A stretch of DNA of 64,000 nucleotides from Corallium rubrum (Eukaryota; Cnidaria; Anthozoa; Scleralcyonacea; Coralliidae): positions 5,632,377-5,696,376 of the forward strand of contig OZ036002.1 in the NCBI GenBank assembly GCA_964035015.1. The letters are read 5' to 3'. This document shows positions 20,883 to 34,800 of the stretch, piece after piece. The notes beneath the pieces were generated by a model, which had not been told where the DNA came from, searched no databases, and saw only the letters and a list, made by a program, of their open reading frames with translations. Both the position numbers and the translations under genes were made by a program. Positions within the stretch are counted from its first letter, which is position 1. Each line of letters starts with the position of its first letter.

Positions 20883-22873
20883 ATTCAATGGGAATATTAC
20901 AATAGATCCGTGAATAGATCAGTATGGTATTATATATTATTAATTATTTCATGATATGCCCCCAATTAAGTTTTCTGAAAGAAATATTACAGTAAATTCT
21001 AATTTATTTAACTGCTTAGTATGCATAGTGTGGTAACTTTTCAAAGAAGTGTGATAGTCATTATAATTTTTTTATAATTGTCAGTAAATTTAATAATCAG
21101 TAAATTCAGTGTGGTTGAGTCATCAAAAGAATGTGATAGCCATATTCTTTTGAATAGTTATCACACTATGTGTATGAATAATAATCAGTTAAATAATTGT
21201 ATGATTTAAGGTCCTCTTTTTAGGACAATGAAATGTGGGCATGTCATGAGGTAATTATCTATAGCATAAAATTTATTTGTAAATAACAAAACTTTGTTCT
21301 TTTGTAAGTTTTCTGTATTTTGCTTAACCTTTGGTTTTGTTGCCTTTGTTCTTGTCAAGAATGGCTTACAAACTCTGAGATGTTATTTAAAAAAAAGGTG
21401 TTGTGTGTAAGTTAGATTCCCTAGCTAACTGTAAATTTTTCTCTAATGCAATTAAACGTTTATAATGATGCCATTGTATACATTTGTATTTAATTATGAT
21501 AATATTATATGTATTGTTAACCCTTTCATTCCCATCTGTGCCATTTGGCCCTTTATTTTTTACTCAGCTGTCTAATGCTGGATGATTTTAATACTCAGCA
21601 AGGGAAGACCTCCTGACATAGTGGGAGTTAAATGGTTAAATTATGATGCAATATTTTTTGTATAATGTTAAATCAAGATGTAATTATGCACAGTATGTTA
21701 AATTATAAATCATGATGCAATTATGTATTCTAAAATATGTTGCAAGTACAGTATATAATTGTTACTTATAATACAATTATATATGTTGAATTATGATGCA
21801 ATTTTTATAATTTATGGTGCAATTATATCTTGAATTATGATGTAATTATGTCAGTATGTTACATTATGATGCAATTTTTATAATTTATGGTGTAATTATG
21901 TATGTTTAACTGCATGCATCATTTGCAGAGAGTCTTTAGCTGTAATTATGTTTATTCAATTTTATGCTGAACTTTTCTTGATATAAAGAAGCTTCTCCTA
22001 CCTACACTTGAGTAATTGTCAGTGATTGTTTATATTATTATTTTCTAAGTTTCAGAGAACATTTTAATTAATAATACATTATTGACTGTCTGTAGTCACA
22101 TTTTTAATCAACCAGAAAAAATCAAACCAATGTTCTGATTATCTCTGCATTGGGTTTTGTTGATGAATTCTTAATAACAAAATAAGAAAAATAAGTGTGG
22201 TGTATCATAAATCTTTCTAGAAATATTTCCATGATTATTGAACGCATAATTTATGCAAAAAATTTTCTTGGGAATAAAAATTAGCTGGTTTGAAGAAATA
22301 ATTGACAAGCATGTATTGTTTTCGCATTTTGCTGTACCAGTACAACCAATAAACACGCCAGTAACTTCACTTCTGCAGCTGAGGAGATGGAATAGCTCTC
22401 GAAAAATAATTCTCGGATGCATATTTTTATAGAAAATAGGAAAATTACAATTTATGCCTGATCAAGTCAATTCAGGTATCTCCATTTTAGTATTTTAATA
22501 ATGACTAAAAACCGCAAACGAATTTCAAAAACCATGCACAAACAAGCCCAACACGAGCTGGGAAATTTTTATAGAAATCATTGTTTACAAAATTTCCACT
22601 TTCCGGATATGGAATCAGCGGTTTTCCCCATTACCGGAAGTTCTGGATGCTCTTTTTCCTAATAAGGAAGTAAAATTATTAAAATTTATTTTAATTATGC
22701 TACGAACGCGGTTTGGACCAATCAGAGGCCCCGGCCCCCCAAAGTCTCCATGAAGGAGGGTAGATCGAGCGTCTCTTGGCTTCTGTGATCGCTTTCGTGT
22801 CATGTTGGAAGATTTGATGAGCACACGTTTTTTTCAGTTTTTTTCATTAATTGGATGTCATCCCTGATATACC
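20883..22873. other. RBM34-ARID4 intergenic region with a short TTAA element
   Basis: Holds the RBM34 3' region, a 123-bp TTAA-bounded element at 21517-21639 (ends TTAACC, core GGATGATTTTAATACTC), and a loose tandem of AAATTATGATGCAATTA units at 21640-21900. It ends with the presumed ARID4 promoter and leader. No exon is seen. Confidence 0.6.
21517..21639. mobile_element. Short TTAA-bounded element, conserved-core family
   Basis: Starts TTAACCCTTTCATTCCC and ends ATGGTTAA. The core TGGATGATTTTAATACTC resembles the CAGAYGATTTTATTC core of the copies at 28445, 28557, 28953, 56159 and 62319. Confidence 0.6.
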
Positions 22874-25800
22874 ATGAGCGGCAACAGAAGAGAGTCGACA
22901 AATGCCCGTCCGGTAAGAAATTTATCTTGACTTTTCCCCTCTTTTTGTGTTCTAGAAGGCTTGTGGCAAGTCGTTGAGGTTTCGTTGGATGTCATGAACA
23001 TATAGAATTTTTTTAAACAGTGATATTTTCATACTATGGACGTTCCCTGTCCGATCTCTGCCCCACTTCGGTTCGTCCACTATCCACTGAACACAGAACC
23101 GGGTGGTTTCCGTGTAGAAGAGATTCGGTTAATATCATGCTTGGTAGAAAATAGGGATTCGTGTTGGTTTTGTTTTGAATGCTACATATACACACACAAT
23201 GTCAAAGTATCCAACCATCAACATTTCGGCACACGAGGACGTACGCTTGCCAGTGTTTAGCTCTCTGTCAGTTATCTTATCGTATTGCCGTTGTTGTATT
23301 GGTAAAACTGGTTTGTTGATAAACAGTATAGAATGCTGGCGGCTTTAGCGAATACGAGCAGTTCTCACACACATACAAGAAACTGTTCGGCCAAAAGTTT
23401 ATCTGTACTCTGTTAAAATAATCTTTGTCTCGACAAGTGTTGGAAAAGCCATAGAACATGCTTTAATATCGTTCCTTTGGTGCTTTCCCCTGTGAAGCCG
23501 AACAAGGCTTTCTGAACTAGAGAACCCATATAGTTCTTGTTGCCAAAGATGTACAGATGTTTACGACAATTTGGATTAATTGGATAGTTGATCTTTCCTC
23601 TCACTGATATCCGAGTCACTGTGAAGAAATGACATTGCTAGTCTTTATTATTCTCGTGTGCTTGCAATCTTTGATTTAAATCTTTGTATACTATGAAAGG
23701 TTTCAAGAAAAAGATACAGTCTATTAATTGCAGCACAAGGGGAAATAATTGCCCTTTTTTAATACAAAGGGGGGAATTTACCAGATTCCCCCATCAACGG
23801 TCCTGGCTTATTTATAATTATTTTTGAACAATAACATAAGGGAATAACCCTTCTTGGTGCTGTTTGACGTTGTTTAGCTCAAAAGACGTTGTCTTTGCTG
23901 TGATGGTTTTATTGTTTTGGTATATGTTGTGAATAGCTAGGGTAAACTTTTGCAGTCATATCATATCTTGGGAACTGACTATCAGGCAATCATTTTCATC
24001 TGTTGATTGAAATTGCACTGTTTACAGGCTGGAGAAGAACCTCCATATTTGACTGTTGGGACAGAGGTCAGTGCCAAGTATCGTGGGGCCTTTTGCGAGG
24101 CAAACATAAAATCAGTTAAAAAGATGGTGAAGTGTAAGGTACGTGTTGGGGTGTAGTATAATTATATACTACTTAAGAAGGCCTTGTTGTAGAATAATGC
24201 TTTGGGTGAAACTTGTTTACACAAACTTGTTTTGTTTTTTATTAAAGGTTGCCTTTGACAAAGGCAATGGGAGTAGCACAGTTACAGATGATTATATTAA
24301 TGGTGTGCTAAAGGTAATTGATAATGGCAGTTAACAATTACTGTAGTTATTGTGCTGTAATTTTTGGTTATTATTGTGCTTACCAGATATCCAGCTCCAA
24401 TGTTGCACTGTTGCTGATGTCTTGTCAGGACAAATGTGCTGCATTTATATTTTTGATTGTGGTACTCGTTGAGTGGTTAATCTATATACATTTAACCTTA
24501 TTGGAGGTTCCTCTCAAATGAGTAAAATAATTTGCAGCTCAATAAATTTAAGTTCTAAACTGTCATATTGGTCCTGAATTGGATTTATAATTATCTACTC
24601 TGTGATGGAAGACTCACATGACCTGTAAAGATGCTAATTACAAACTAGCCCTTTCATTACATATGAGGCTAAGTATTTATAATTAGACTTTTAGTCAGCA
24701 ATGGCTGTGTGCCCTTGGGAGTTAATTTGTCATATTTACCTTTTTACCACCAGGCCAAGATACCAAGTGTTCAAAACTTTATTCTTGCTCAATGTCAGAT
24801 GATTTTGTTCAACAAAGGGGGAAAGTCCTGGCTGGTTTTTGCTGGCTTGGCAGTAATAGGTTAAGCAAAGGGTACTTATTAAATACTTTACTGAAAAGTC
24901 CACTTGCTAATTTTTGACCAAGTCAGAAATCATTAGAAATTTTAGTGCAACACTCCAAATGCTGAAATAAATTTAAAGTTGGCTTACTTTCTTTCGTAGT
25001 GGTGTTTCACAGGGCTTGAAAGTTGTGGTATTACGATATCCACGAGATACTAGATTTTCATTTTGGATACTAGAAGTCTAATTAACTTCAGTATCCAACA
25101 GGATACAATAAAAATTTCAATAGCCCACAGTCATAGAATCTGAAGTAACGTCTTACAATATAACGTAATGTCTTACAATGTAACATTAATAATATCTTAC
25201 AATGTAATGTAATGTCTTACAATGTAATATCTTAGAACATAGTGTAATGTCTTATATAGAGCATGACATCTTAGAATGTAGCGTAATGTCTTAGAATGTA
25301 GCGTAATGTCTTACTAACTGCAAGCACTGATGCATAATCACAAACTGTTATAGTTAATTTTAGATAATTGCAAGTTGAGATGTTTAGTATTCAAAAGTGG
25401 GATACTAGATTTCAAGGAAGGATACCTGAAAATTTAAAATTTCAAGCCTGGTGTTTCATGTTTTAATAATTGAGGAGGGAAAAGACTTTTAAGTCTTTTT
25501 TTAAATTTGAGCAAAAATTAATAATGTGTTGTATTTTTAGGTGGGATCAGATGTAGAAGTTAAGATTCCAGATGGCCAGGATATGCCTGGAACACTTGTG
25601 AAGATTACAGATTCTAGTGTTTACACTGTGGGTAAGTGGTAAATGTAACTGGAGTGATTGGTGCTTATTTTCTAGTTATAATGCACACTTACAAGTGTGG
25701 AATATATAACAGATTATTGCAATCAGTGTACTAACCATCTAAATAATGATGGTCTTTCCTCTTTTTCAATCTTCATTAAGTTTTTGATGATGGAGATGAA

Positions 25801-28800
25801 AGAACTTTAAAAAGAACTTCATTATGTTTGAAAGGTGAAAAGCATTTTAATGAAAGTGAGGTATGTATTTACTACTGTATGTACCAGATTCTGGGAGCCA
25901 TGTGACCAGCCGGAACCAGGTTCTTGGTGATCACAATAAATAACAATAAAAGTAATATTATTCAATTTGTCTTTCCTTTTGATTGGTTCAATGTAAAGTT
26001 ATATCAGCTGCAATGATAATGGTGGTGGTGGTGGTGATGGTAATGATTGTTAGTAGTGATGATGATGATGATGATGATGATATGTTGGTGGTGATGATAA
26101 TGGTGGTGGTGGTGATAATGATTGTGGTGGTGATGATTTAGCTAGGACTGAATGCAGTGAACGGGATAATTGAAGTGTTTTGAACTTTAAATTAAACTGA
26201 CAGTGTGTACTTTTTGTGTGTTGACAGACTTTAGACCACTTGCCATTAACAGATCCTGAAAATTTTGGTACACCTGTCATGCAGGTATTTTGGATTTTGG
26301 TACCTTTTTATCTTTTTACAGTACCTTCCACTTGGTTGAGAGGTATTACTATATATCTCTCTCAAATCTGCCCTAGGTGGCTATAGCCAAGCAAACACAG
26401 AAGACTAAGTTGATACCCTGAATGGTATTACCCAGGGCATGAGACTTGAAATTTTCAGCAGTATCCAGTGGAATACTGGTACTTAAAATTGGGTATCCCT
26501 CCTTGAAAGTTAGTATCCCACATTTGGATAGTAGATATTCCAATAAGCAAAAATACGGGGAATATTTTAACCTCATTCCCAGAGCCTGCAATAATTTTGT
26601 CCAGTAATGGCTCCTTGTTGCTGGTACTACTTCATGTATGCCTATCGTTTTATCTTGGTGTGCACTGGGAATGAGATTACAGTTCAGGGCACTTGTATAT
26701 AGTGCCATTACAGTTCATTGAACTTTCTGCCAACATTTGCAGACAAGACACAAAGAACCACAACATTAATTGGGATAGCTGTCTCAACAATTGTTCACTA
26801 TCCCAATTTTCATGGTATCCTGACGGGATACAGAGCTTATGATGCCCAGTATCCAAACTTAAAATCTGGTATCGGGATACCACAAATCTCATGCCCTGAA
26901 TTACCTGTACTGTAAAGTTTAACCTTTCACCTGCCGTGTTTGATGGTGACTTAAACTTTATTTTGACTTACACCAGACAATTCTGCTTGCTAAGGTACCC
27001 AAGTAGACAGAATATAAACTAAGATTAATGTCTTGAGTAATCTTTTGTTTCATAGCAAGGAAAAAAGTCTAAACGAGGAAGAAGGCACTCCATGAGGTAC
27101 ATAACAATATATTATTGACAGAGCTTTATAGAAATTTTCCAGTATTAAATCTGACTAATCTAATTTTACTTTCAATATATACAGTGTTGATGCTGATAAG
27201 GGTAAAGAAACAGATGAAATGCCAGCAAGAAAAAAATTGGCACAGAGTGAAGAAAATGTTGACAAGGTAGGTTATTCGAAGGTACAGTATTTGCCAGTTG
27301 AAATTACAGTAATATGCACGTCGTTTTTGTCAGTCTCCTTATGTTTTACCCAGCGAGGCATGTACTGTGCATTATTATGAGTAACTAATAAAGTAGAGTT
27401 GTGTGCATAGGCACTGTCTTAAACCCACCTTGTATTAGTTAATTGCTCTAAAACAAGATTATTTCACTCTGCCAGAAGGTTTTAGGCAACAACAAATTAA
27501 CAGGTGGTCATCAACCTTTTACTGCTAATTGGTCAGTTTATGTAAGTTTATCAGATTTTTAAAATTATTTTTAAGGTTGTTATGGTAGATATCACTGAAA
27601 AGAAGAAAACATTTCACCTTCCTGCATTGGTCAGTTTACTCACTTTACAGTTTTTTATTTATTTGTCCCAGTGATTTATAATAATTGGTGTCTACTATAA
27701 TTATTATTATTGTGGTGTCTGCTATATTATTGTGGTGTCTCTAGCATTTTTTGTCTCTCTGTCTAAATGTATATTTTCCTCTTTGTAGTGGGTTCCTTCT
27801 GTTGGTTCATGCTATGGTGAGCTCAAAAGTCCTGAAAATGTTCTTGTGAGATCATTTAAGGATGGGAAGTAGTAAGTACATTTTGAGTGTCCACTCTGAG
27901 TAATAACTGGAGATGTGAGAGTCACCATGTAATGGCTACTATAACTCTGTAATAATATGAGAGGGTGCTGATCAATTCCATTCGTTTTGAGTTTTTCAGT
28001 TAAAGTGTCTATGAAATGAAACATTTGTTGGCATTTTTGTTGTTTTATTGTACAGAGGAGCATGGCAGGAGCACTCACTGAAAATTTCAAGAGAATCTGA
28101 TGCGTAGTTTTCCCGCTATTAACTCTCAAAGTTTGCCATGGCTAGTTTGTTCTTGGAGAAAAATTGGGCTTTTGGAAACAATGCTTATGATGTACGCAGA
28201 TGGACAACTATGCATAATAACAATAGATTTCACTATTAATGATCCATCTGTGTACATCATAAGGCATTGTTACCAAGAACCCCAAATTTCCCCAAAACAA
28301 ACTATCCACGGCAAATTTTGAGAGTTGGATAGTGTGAAAACTACGCACCAGATTCTCTTGAAATTTTCAGTGAGTGCTCCTGTCATGCTCCTCTGCACAA
28401 TAAAACAACAAAAATACCAATGTATTTGTCACTTCATAGACACTTTAACACTTTGAAGCCTGACGACGAATCTTTAAGGGTTATTCTGGCTAACGCCAGA
28501 CGATTTTATTCAGCACAGGGAGAGGTCCAGGCCTCAAAGTGTTAAAACCTATCTCTTTAACACTTTGCAGCCTGAAGACGAGTCTTTAGTATTTTATTCT
28601 GGCTAACGCCAGATGATTTTATTTAGCACAGGGAGAGGTCCAGGCCTCAAAGTGTTAATTAATAACACCTCATTCTAAGCTGCAGTGTATGTTTCATGAG
28701 TTTTATTTTTTGCTAAATTAAATTAAAAAATACATGCAGTGTAAAGTATTAGTAATAACTAATATCATAATTCATTTAATATTTTTTGGTTGTTTTTTCT

Positions 28801-31800
28801 TTTTGTAGCATCGAAGTTCATCCAAAGGATGTCAAAGAATTTTCAAAAGAAAGTGTTGTAAATTACAGTTTTCCAAAAGCTGAAAGTGTGCCCTTAAAGT
28901 TGGGTAAGTCAAAGTTGGAAAAGATTCATTCATTAGTACTTTATAATCTAATTTAACCTTTTATAGCCTGTTGTCCCCTTTTGATTACACTCTGATGATT
29001 TTATTTAGCAAATGTATGGAAAGATCTTGGGCTATGTCTATAAATGGTTAACAAACTACCTTCAGTTGATTCTTAAGTTCTGATCTCACAGTTTGTTTTT
29101 TGGTTTTGATTTGTTTCAGCTGTAGAACATGCTGTTAAATATTTGGAAACAAAACAGTTACCAAGTGACTGGAATGAACGAAGTTCAAAACCCGATGAAA
29201 CGCCAAAGAACTGTGGCAGCCATTCTTCTTCTTCCGATGAGTCTGAGGATGATGAGAGAGAAAGAGATGAGTTTATGGCTAGTTTAACTAAATTCCTTGA
29301 GGAAAAAGGTTGGTTTTGCCTGTGTAACAACCACCATCAGTCAGGACCAATAATCTGTTACAACCATCATCAATCATGACCACCGTTAGTCATGACCACC
29401 ATTACTCTTGATCACCAGCATCAATCATGACTACCATTAGTCATGACCACCATTACTCTTGATCACCAGCATCAATCATGACTACCATCAGTCATGACCA
29501 CCATTACTCTTGATCACCAGCATCAATCATGACTACCATTAGTCATGACCACCATTACTCTTGATCACCAGCATCAATCGTGACTACCATTAGTCATGAC
29601 CACCATTACTCTTGATCAGCAGCATCAATCATGACTACCATTAGTCATGACCACCATTACTCTTGATCACCAGCATCAATCATGACTATCATCAGTCAGA
29701 AACAATGTCAGTCAAGTCACCATCAGTCATGACCATCATCATTCTTGACCATCATCGCTCTTGACCACCATTACTTTCAACCACCATCACTCTCAACCAC
29801 CATCACTCACACCCACCATCACTCACACCCACCATCACTCACAACCACCATCACTCACACCCACCATCACTCTCAACCACCATCACTCACACCCACCATC
29901 ACTCACACCCACCATCACTCACAACCACCATCACTCATAATCATCACTTACAACTATCACTCACAACCACCGTTTCTCACGACTACCACCAGTCACCACT
30001 CCCATCAGTCATCACCTTTATCAGTCATCACCTTTATCAGTCTCAAGACTACAACGTACACTAACCAAGATGAATGACTCTTCTTTGCATATAGAACAGT
30101 ACTCATGTAAGTTCATATTGTATTGATGTTCATACCTTTTTGTGCTAAGGAACTCCACTTGTGCGTTCTCCAGTACTGGCTCATAGAGACCTAGATTTGT
30201 ATAAATTATTCAGAATTGTGTCGCAGATGAATGGTATGGATAAGGTGAGATATCTGTCGCTTGTATTCTAAAATCTACTCTACGATATCCAGGGGTGTAT
30301 TTAAGTCCCCTTCACCCTAGTCCAAGTCACTTCTAACGTACGGTATATATTTATGTTCTCTGTTCTTGTAGATTAAGTCGTGGCAGTCGGTCTATTTAAA
30401 AATGGATACTCCAGTCGTGACAACCACGGGATCTTACCATATAAAGAATGCTTATAAACGGTAAGGTCTTGGTTGCCAAGTGACTTGATGTAACTCGACG
30501 TGACTCGACATGACTTCACGTCACGTGATCTGGCTTGACGTAACCTGACATGCACCACTTGACATGACGACATGACTTGTCTGACTACCAGACTACTTGG
30601 CGTGGCATGGCGTCACGTGACATAAGTCAATGTGACTTGACGCGGCATAACTTGACGTGACGTAACTTGACATGACGCGACGTAACTTGACATGACGTAG
30701 CTTGACATAACATGACGTAACTTGACATGACATGACGTAACTTGACGTGACGTAACTTGACGTGACGTAACTTGACATGACATGATGTAACTTGACATGA
30801 CGTGACGTAGCTTGACATGACGTAGCTTAACATGACATGACGTAACTTGACATGACGTAACTTGACATGACGTGACGTAACTTGACGTAACTTGACATGA
30901 CGTAACATGACATGACGTAACATGACATGACGTAACTTGACAAGACGTCATGTAACTTGACATGACGTGATGTAACTTGACGTGACGTAACTTGACATGA
31001 CGTGACGTAACTTGACATGATGTAACGTAACTTGGCAATAACGTGATGTAACTTGGCATGACATGATGTAACTTGACGTGATGTAGCTTGCCATGACATG
31101 TGACATAACGTGGCGTGATGTAACTTGACATGACGTGACGTAACTTGACATAACGTGATGTAGCGTGACTTGACTGAACCAACAATGTACAGCATAAGTA
31201 AGACATAACGTAAAAAAGTTATTGTAATCGAGGCCATTAATGTTCATCAACTGCCTGTCTTTTTTTTTAGATATTTATTTGATTACGAACAGCATCAGCG
31301 AGAGAAAGAATTAAAGAAAATACCAGCTGAAAGCAAAAAGTGTGGAAAGAGTGATAAATCCTTTTCGAAACCCTCTGCAAGTACTTCTACGAATGCCGCT
31401 GCTGCTAGACAAAAAGAAGAAACTCAGTCCAAATCAGACTCTGACAAGGACTCCAAAGAACTTAATCTCTCCGACGATAATAAACTTCTTAGTCACGGGA
31501 AAACTTCAAGAGCTGCAAGGGCTAAAACTAAGAGAGAACCTACTAAGACCAGGACAGAGAGGACTAAGTCCCTTAAATCCCCTCCTTTTCCCGATTTATC
31601 CCCCAAATCCCCATGTTCCCCAAGGTCTCATAGTTCAGTTAGTTCAGTTAGCGCGTCTGGTTCTACTGGCTGTCCCAGTCCTTTGGAGAATTCGTGCGAT
31701 TCTCGTGAATTACGGACTAAGACAGCAGCAGAGCCGGCTTGTTGCAAGGCGAGTAAGAATAATGAAAAGGCTCTGAACGAGGCAGAGGTTGATGTGGACG

Positions 31801-34800
31801 TAAAGGCAGATGTTTCGAGAGATGACAAGACAAGGGAACAAGATATGGATATAGAAGATGTTAAAGACACTTTAGGTGATATAACACGAAACGAAATCAA
31901 GCCTAACGCTTGTAAGAACAATGGCCGAAGAAGAAAGGATAATGGAAACGGTATAGAAGTTAAGAGCGGGGAACTAGTGAAGGACAAAGAAGTGACAAGA
32001 GATGATGCGAAGGATGACGTAGAAATGCATGACGTAGGAAAAAATGACATTGAAAAGAATGACGCGAAAAGAGGTGTTGTAAAAAAGGATGATGTCAAAA
32101 AGGACGACGTGGGAAACGACGACGTAAAAAAGGATGCCGTTGAAAAAGACGACGCGAAAAAGGAAGATATTAAAAACGGAGATGTGGAAAAGGAAGATGT
32201 TAAAAAGGGAAATGTGAAGAAGGAAGATGTGAAAAAGGAAGATTTGAAAAAGGAAGATTTGAAAAAGGAAGATGTTAAAAAGGGAGATGGGAAAAGGGAA
32301 GACGTTAAAAAGAGAGATGGGAAAAGGGAAGATGTTAAAAAGGAAGACGTGAAAAAGGAAGATGGGAAAAGGGAAGATGTGAAAAAGGAAGATTTTAAAA
32401 AGAGTTGCATGAAAGCAGAGGTGGAGGAGAAGATGGAACAAGGTGACGATGATGAACCTGAAGACGCGGTAGACGTGGTCAACAGTCCAAGCGGGACGTC
32501 GGATTCGGTAGACAGCGACGAGAGAGAGGAGGAGAAAGCGGACAAGAAAACGAGTGGTGGAAAGACGGAAGCCGAAAAGATGGGAGGAAAGGGGCAAGGA
32601 GCGAGTAATGTTGGTTGCAAGTTGGAATACAGGTTGAATGATCGAATTGATGTGAGGTATGGTCGTGGACGAAATGCAACGGTTTATCATGCAAAGGTAA
32701 GTCTTGGTCAAGATGGTTGTTTCTCAGTGACATGATTTTCTATTGCTGTCAGTTTTACTGTAGTGTGGTGTGGTCAGTGGTGTGGTGTGGTGTGGTGTGG
32801 TGTGGTGTGGTGTAGTGCATATTGTAGAGTGTAGTGTGGTGTAGTGTAGTGCAGATTGTGTAGTGTAGTGTAGTGTAGTGTAGTGTAGTGTAGTGTAGTG
32901 TAGTGTAGTGTAGTGTAGTGTAGTGTAGTGTAGTGTAGTGTAGTGTAGTGTAGTGTAGTGTAGTGTAGTGTAGTGTAGTGTAGTGTAGTGTAGTGTAGCG
33001 TAGCGTAGCGTAGCGTAGCGTAGCGTAGCGTAGCGTAGCGTAGCGTAGCGTAGCGTAGCGTAGCGTAGCGTAGCGTAGTGTAGTGTAGTGTAGTGTAGTG
33101 CAGATTGTAGTGTGGTGTAGTGCGGAGTGTAGTGGTGTGCAGTGTAGTGCAATCTTGTGTAGTTTAGTTGCAATAAGCAACGATAATGCGTGGATTAGTG
33201 GATAACTCAATACCTTAAGCTTCGAGGTTCAACGGATTTTCATCTCCACATCTCTGCCATCTGTCTTTTTAGATTACGTCTGTGGATCCAGCCGCCGAAG
33301 AAGGACTCTATTACTTGGTTCACTATGCAGGCTGGAACGCTAGGTAGCTTGCATTTTCCATTTATCCTTACCTATAATACTCGATCTACTATATACTTGA
33401 ACATTTTTTTGTATGAATATATTCGTAATTACATTTTTTGCTAGGCACGACGAATGGATCGGCCACGAAAGAATTATCGGCAGAGACCAGAAACAAACGC
33501 GAACGAGAGCCAGTAAAGAAGCACCGAGGAACAACAAAGCACCCCCAAAGCTCACTCTCAAGCCGACACCAAAACCCATTGCCAAGAAGAATGGAGCCGA
33601 TGAGAAACACGCGGGAAAGTTAACGGCTGGGAAAAATCGAAAGAGAACTCCTTCGCCAACGTCTAACGTCGCTCCGAACAAGAATGGGAATGGCAAGGCT
33701 GGTAAAAGCCGCAATGAAAAAGTTACTGTGGATTCCTTGGATCTTGCTGGAGGTGAGTAGCTAACACTCTTAGCCTCATTGTAAGAAACCAGTTTCTTCT
33801 TCTCCCCCACCTCATTCTCCTTATCCTCTCCCTCATCTTCACCCTTCTTTTCAAGCTTAGACAAATAAAACATTTTTTTATTTCACAGTAGCTGGCCTCA
33901 TTTGATTTTACTTGTATACATACAACATGCTACTGAAGGAAACTTTTACTAAATTACTCTTTATTCTCACCCTCCCCATCCTTTTTATTCTTATTCTCAT
34001 CCTCTTACTCATTCTCCTCATTTTCCTTTTTATCATCATTTTCTTTATTTTCATGTTCCTCATTCTTATATTCATCTTCTTCATTCTCCTCATCTCTATC
34101 CTCCACTCTCTCTATCTCCATCCTCCTCATTTTCCTCATCTTCATGCTCCTCATTTTCATCTTCATCCTTCTCATTCTCTTATTCTTCATCCTCTTCATT
34201 TTCCTCATCTTCATTCTCCTCATTTTCCTCATCTTCATCCTCCTCATTTTCCTCATATTCATGCTCCTCATTCTCATCTTCATCCTTCATATTCTCCTCA
34301 TTCTCTTATTCTTCAACCTCCTCATTCGCCTCATCTTCATCCTTCACATTCTCCTCATTTTCCTCATCTTCATTCTCCTCATTTCCTCATCTTCATCCTT
34401 CACATTCTCCTCATCTTCATCCTTCACATTCTCCTCATTTTTCTCATCTTCATTCTCCTCATTTTCTCATCTTCATCCTTCACATCCTCCTCATTTTCCT
34501 CATCTCCATTCTCCTATTCTTCATTCTCTTCATCTTCATCCTTCACATTCTCCTCATTCTCTTATTCTTCATCCTCTTCATTTTCCTCATCTTCATTCTC
34601 CTATTCTTCATCCTCTTCATTTTCCTCATCTTCATTCTCCTATTCTTCATCCTCTTCATTTTCCTCATCTTCATTCTCCTATTCTTCATCCTCTTCATTT
34701 TCCTCATCTTCATTCTCTTATTCTTCATCCTCTTCATTTTCCTCATCTTCATTCTCCTATTCTGCATCATCCTCATTTTCCTCATCTTCATTCTTCATTC

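Noticed and set aside
23036-23260. 74-codon plus-strand frame in ARID4 intron 1
   Set aside because: No homology, splice support or conservation cue; within an intron.
30613-31250. Overlapping minus-strand frames of 136-197 codons ([10 protein letters not shown]-like)
   Set aside because: They follow the TGACGTAACT satellite in all three frames.
31628-32711. Two long minus-strand frames opposite ARID4 exon 15
   Set aside because: Antisense shadows of the biased, repeat-rich coding exon; no splice or homology support.
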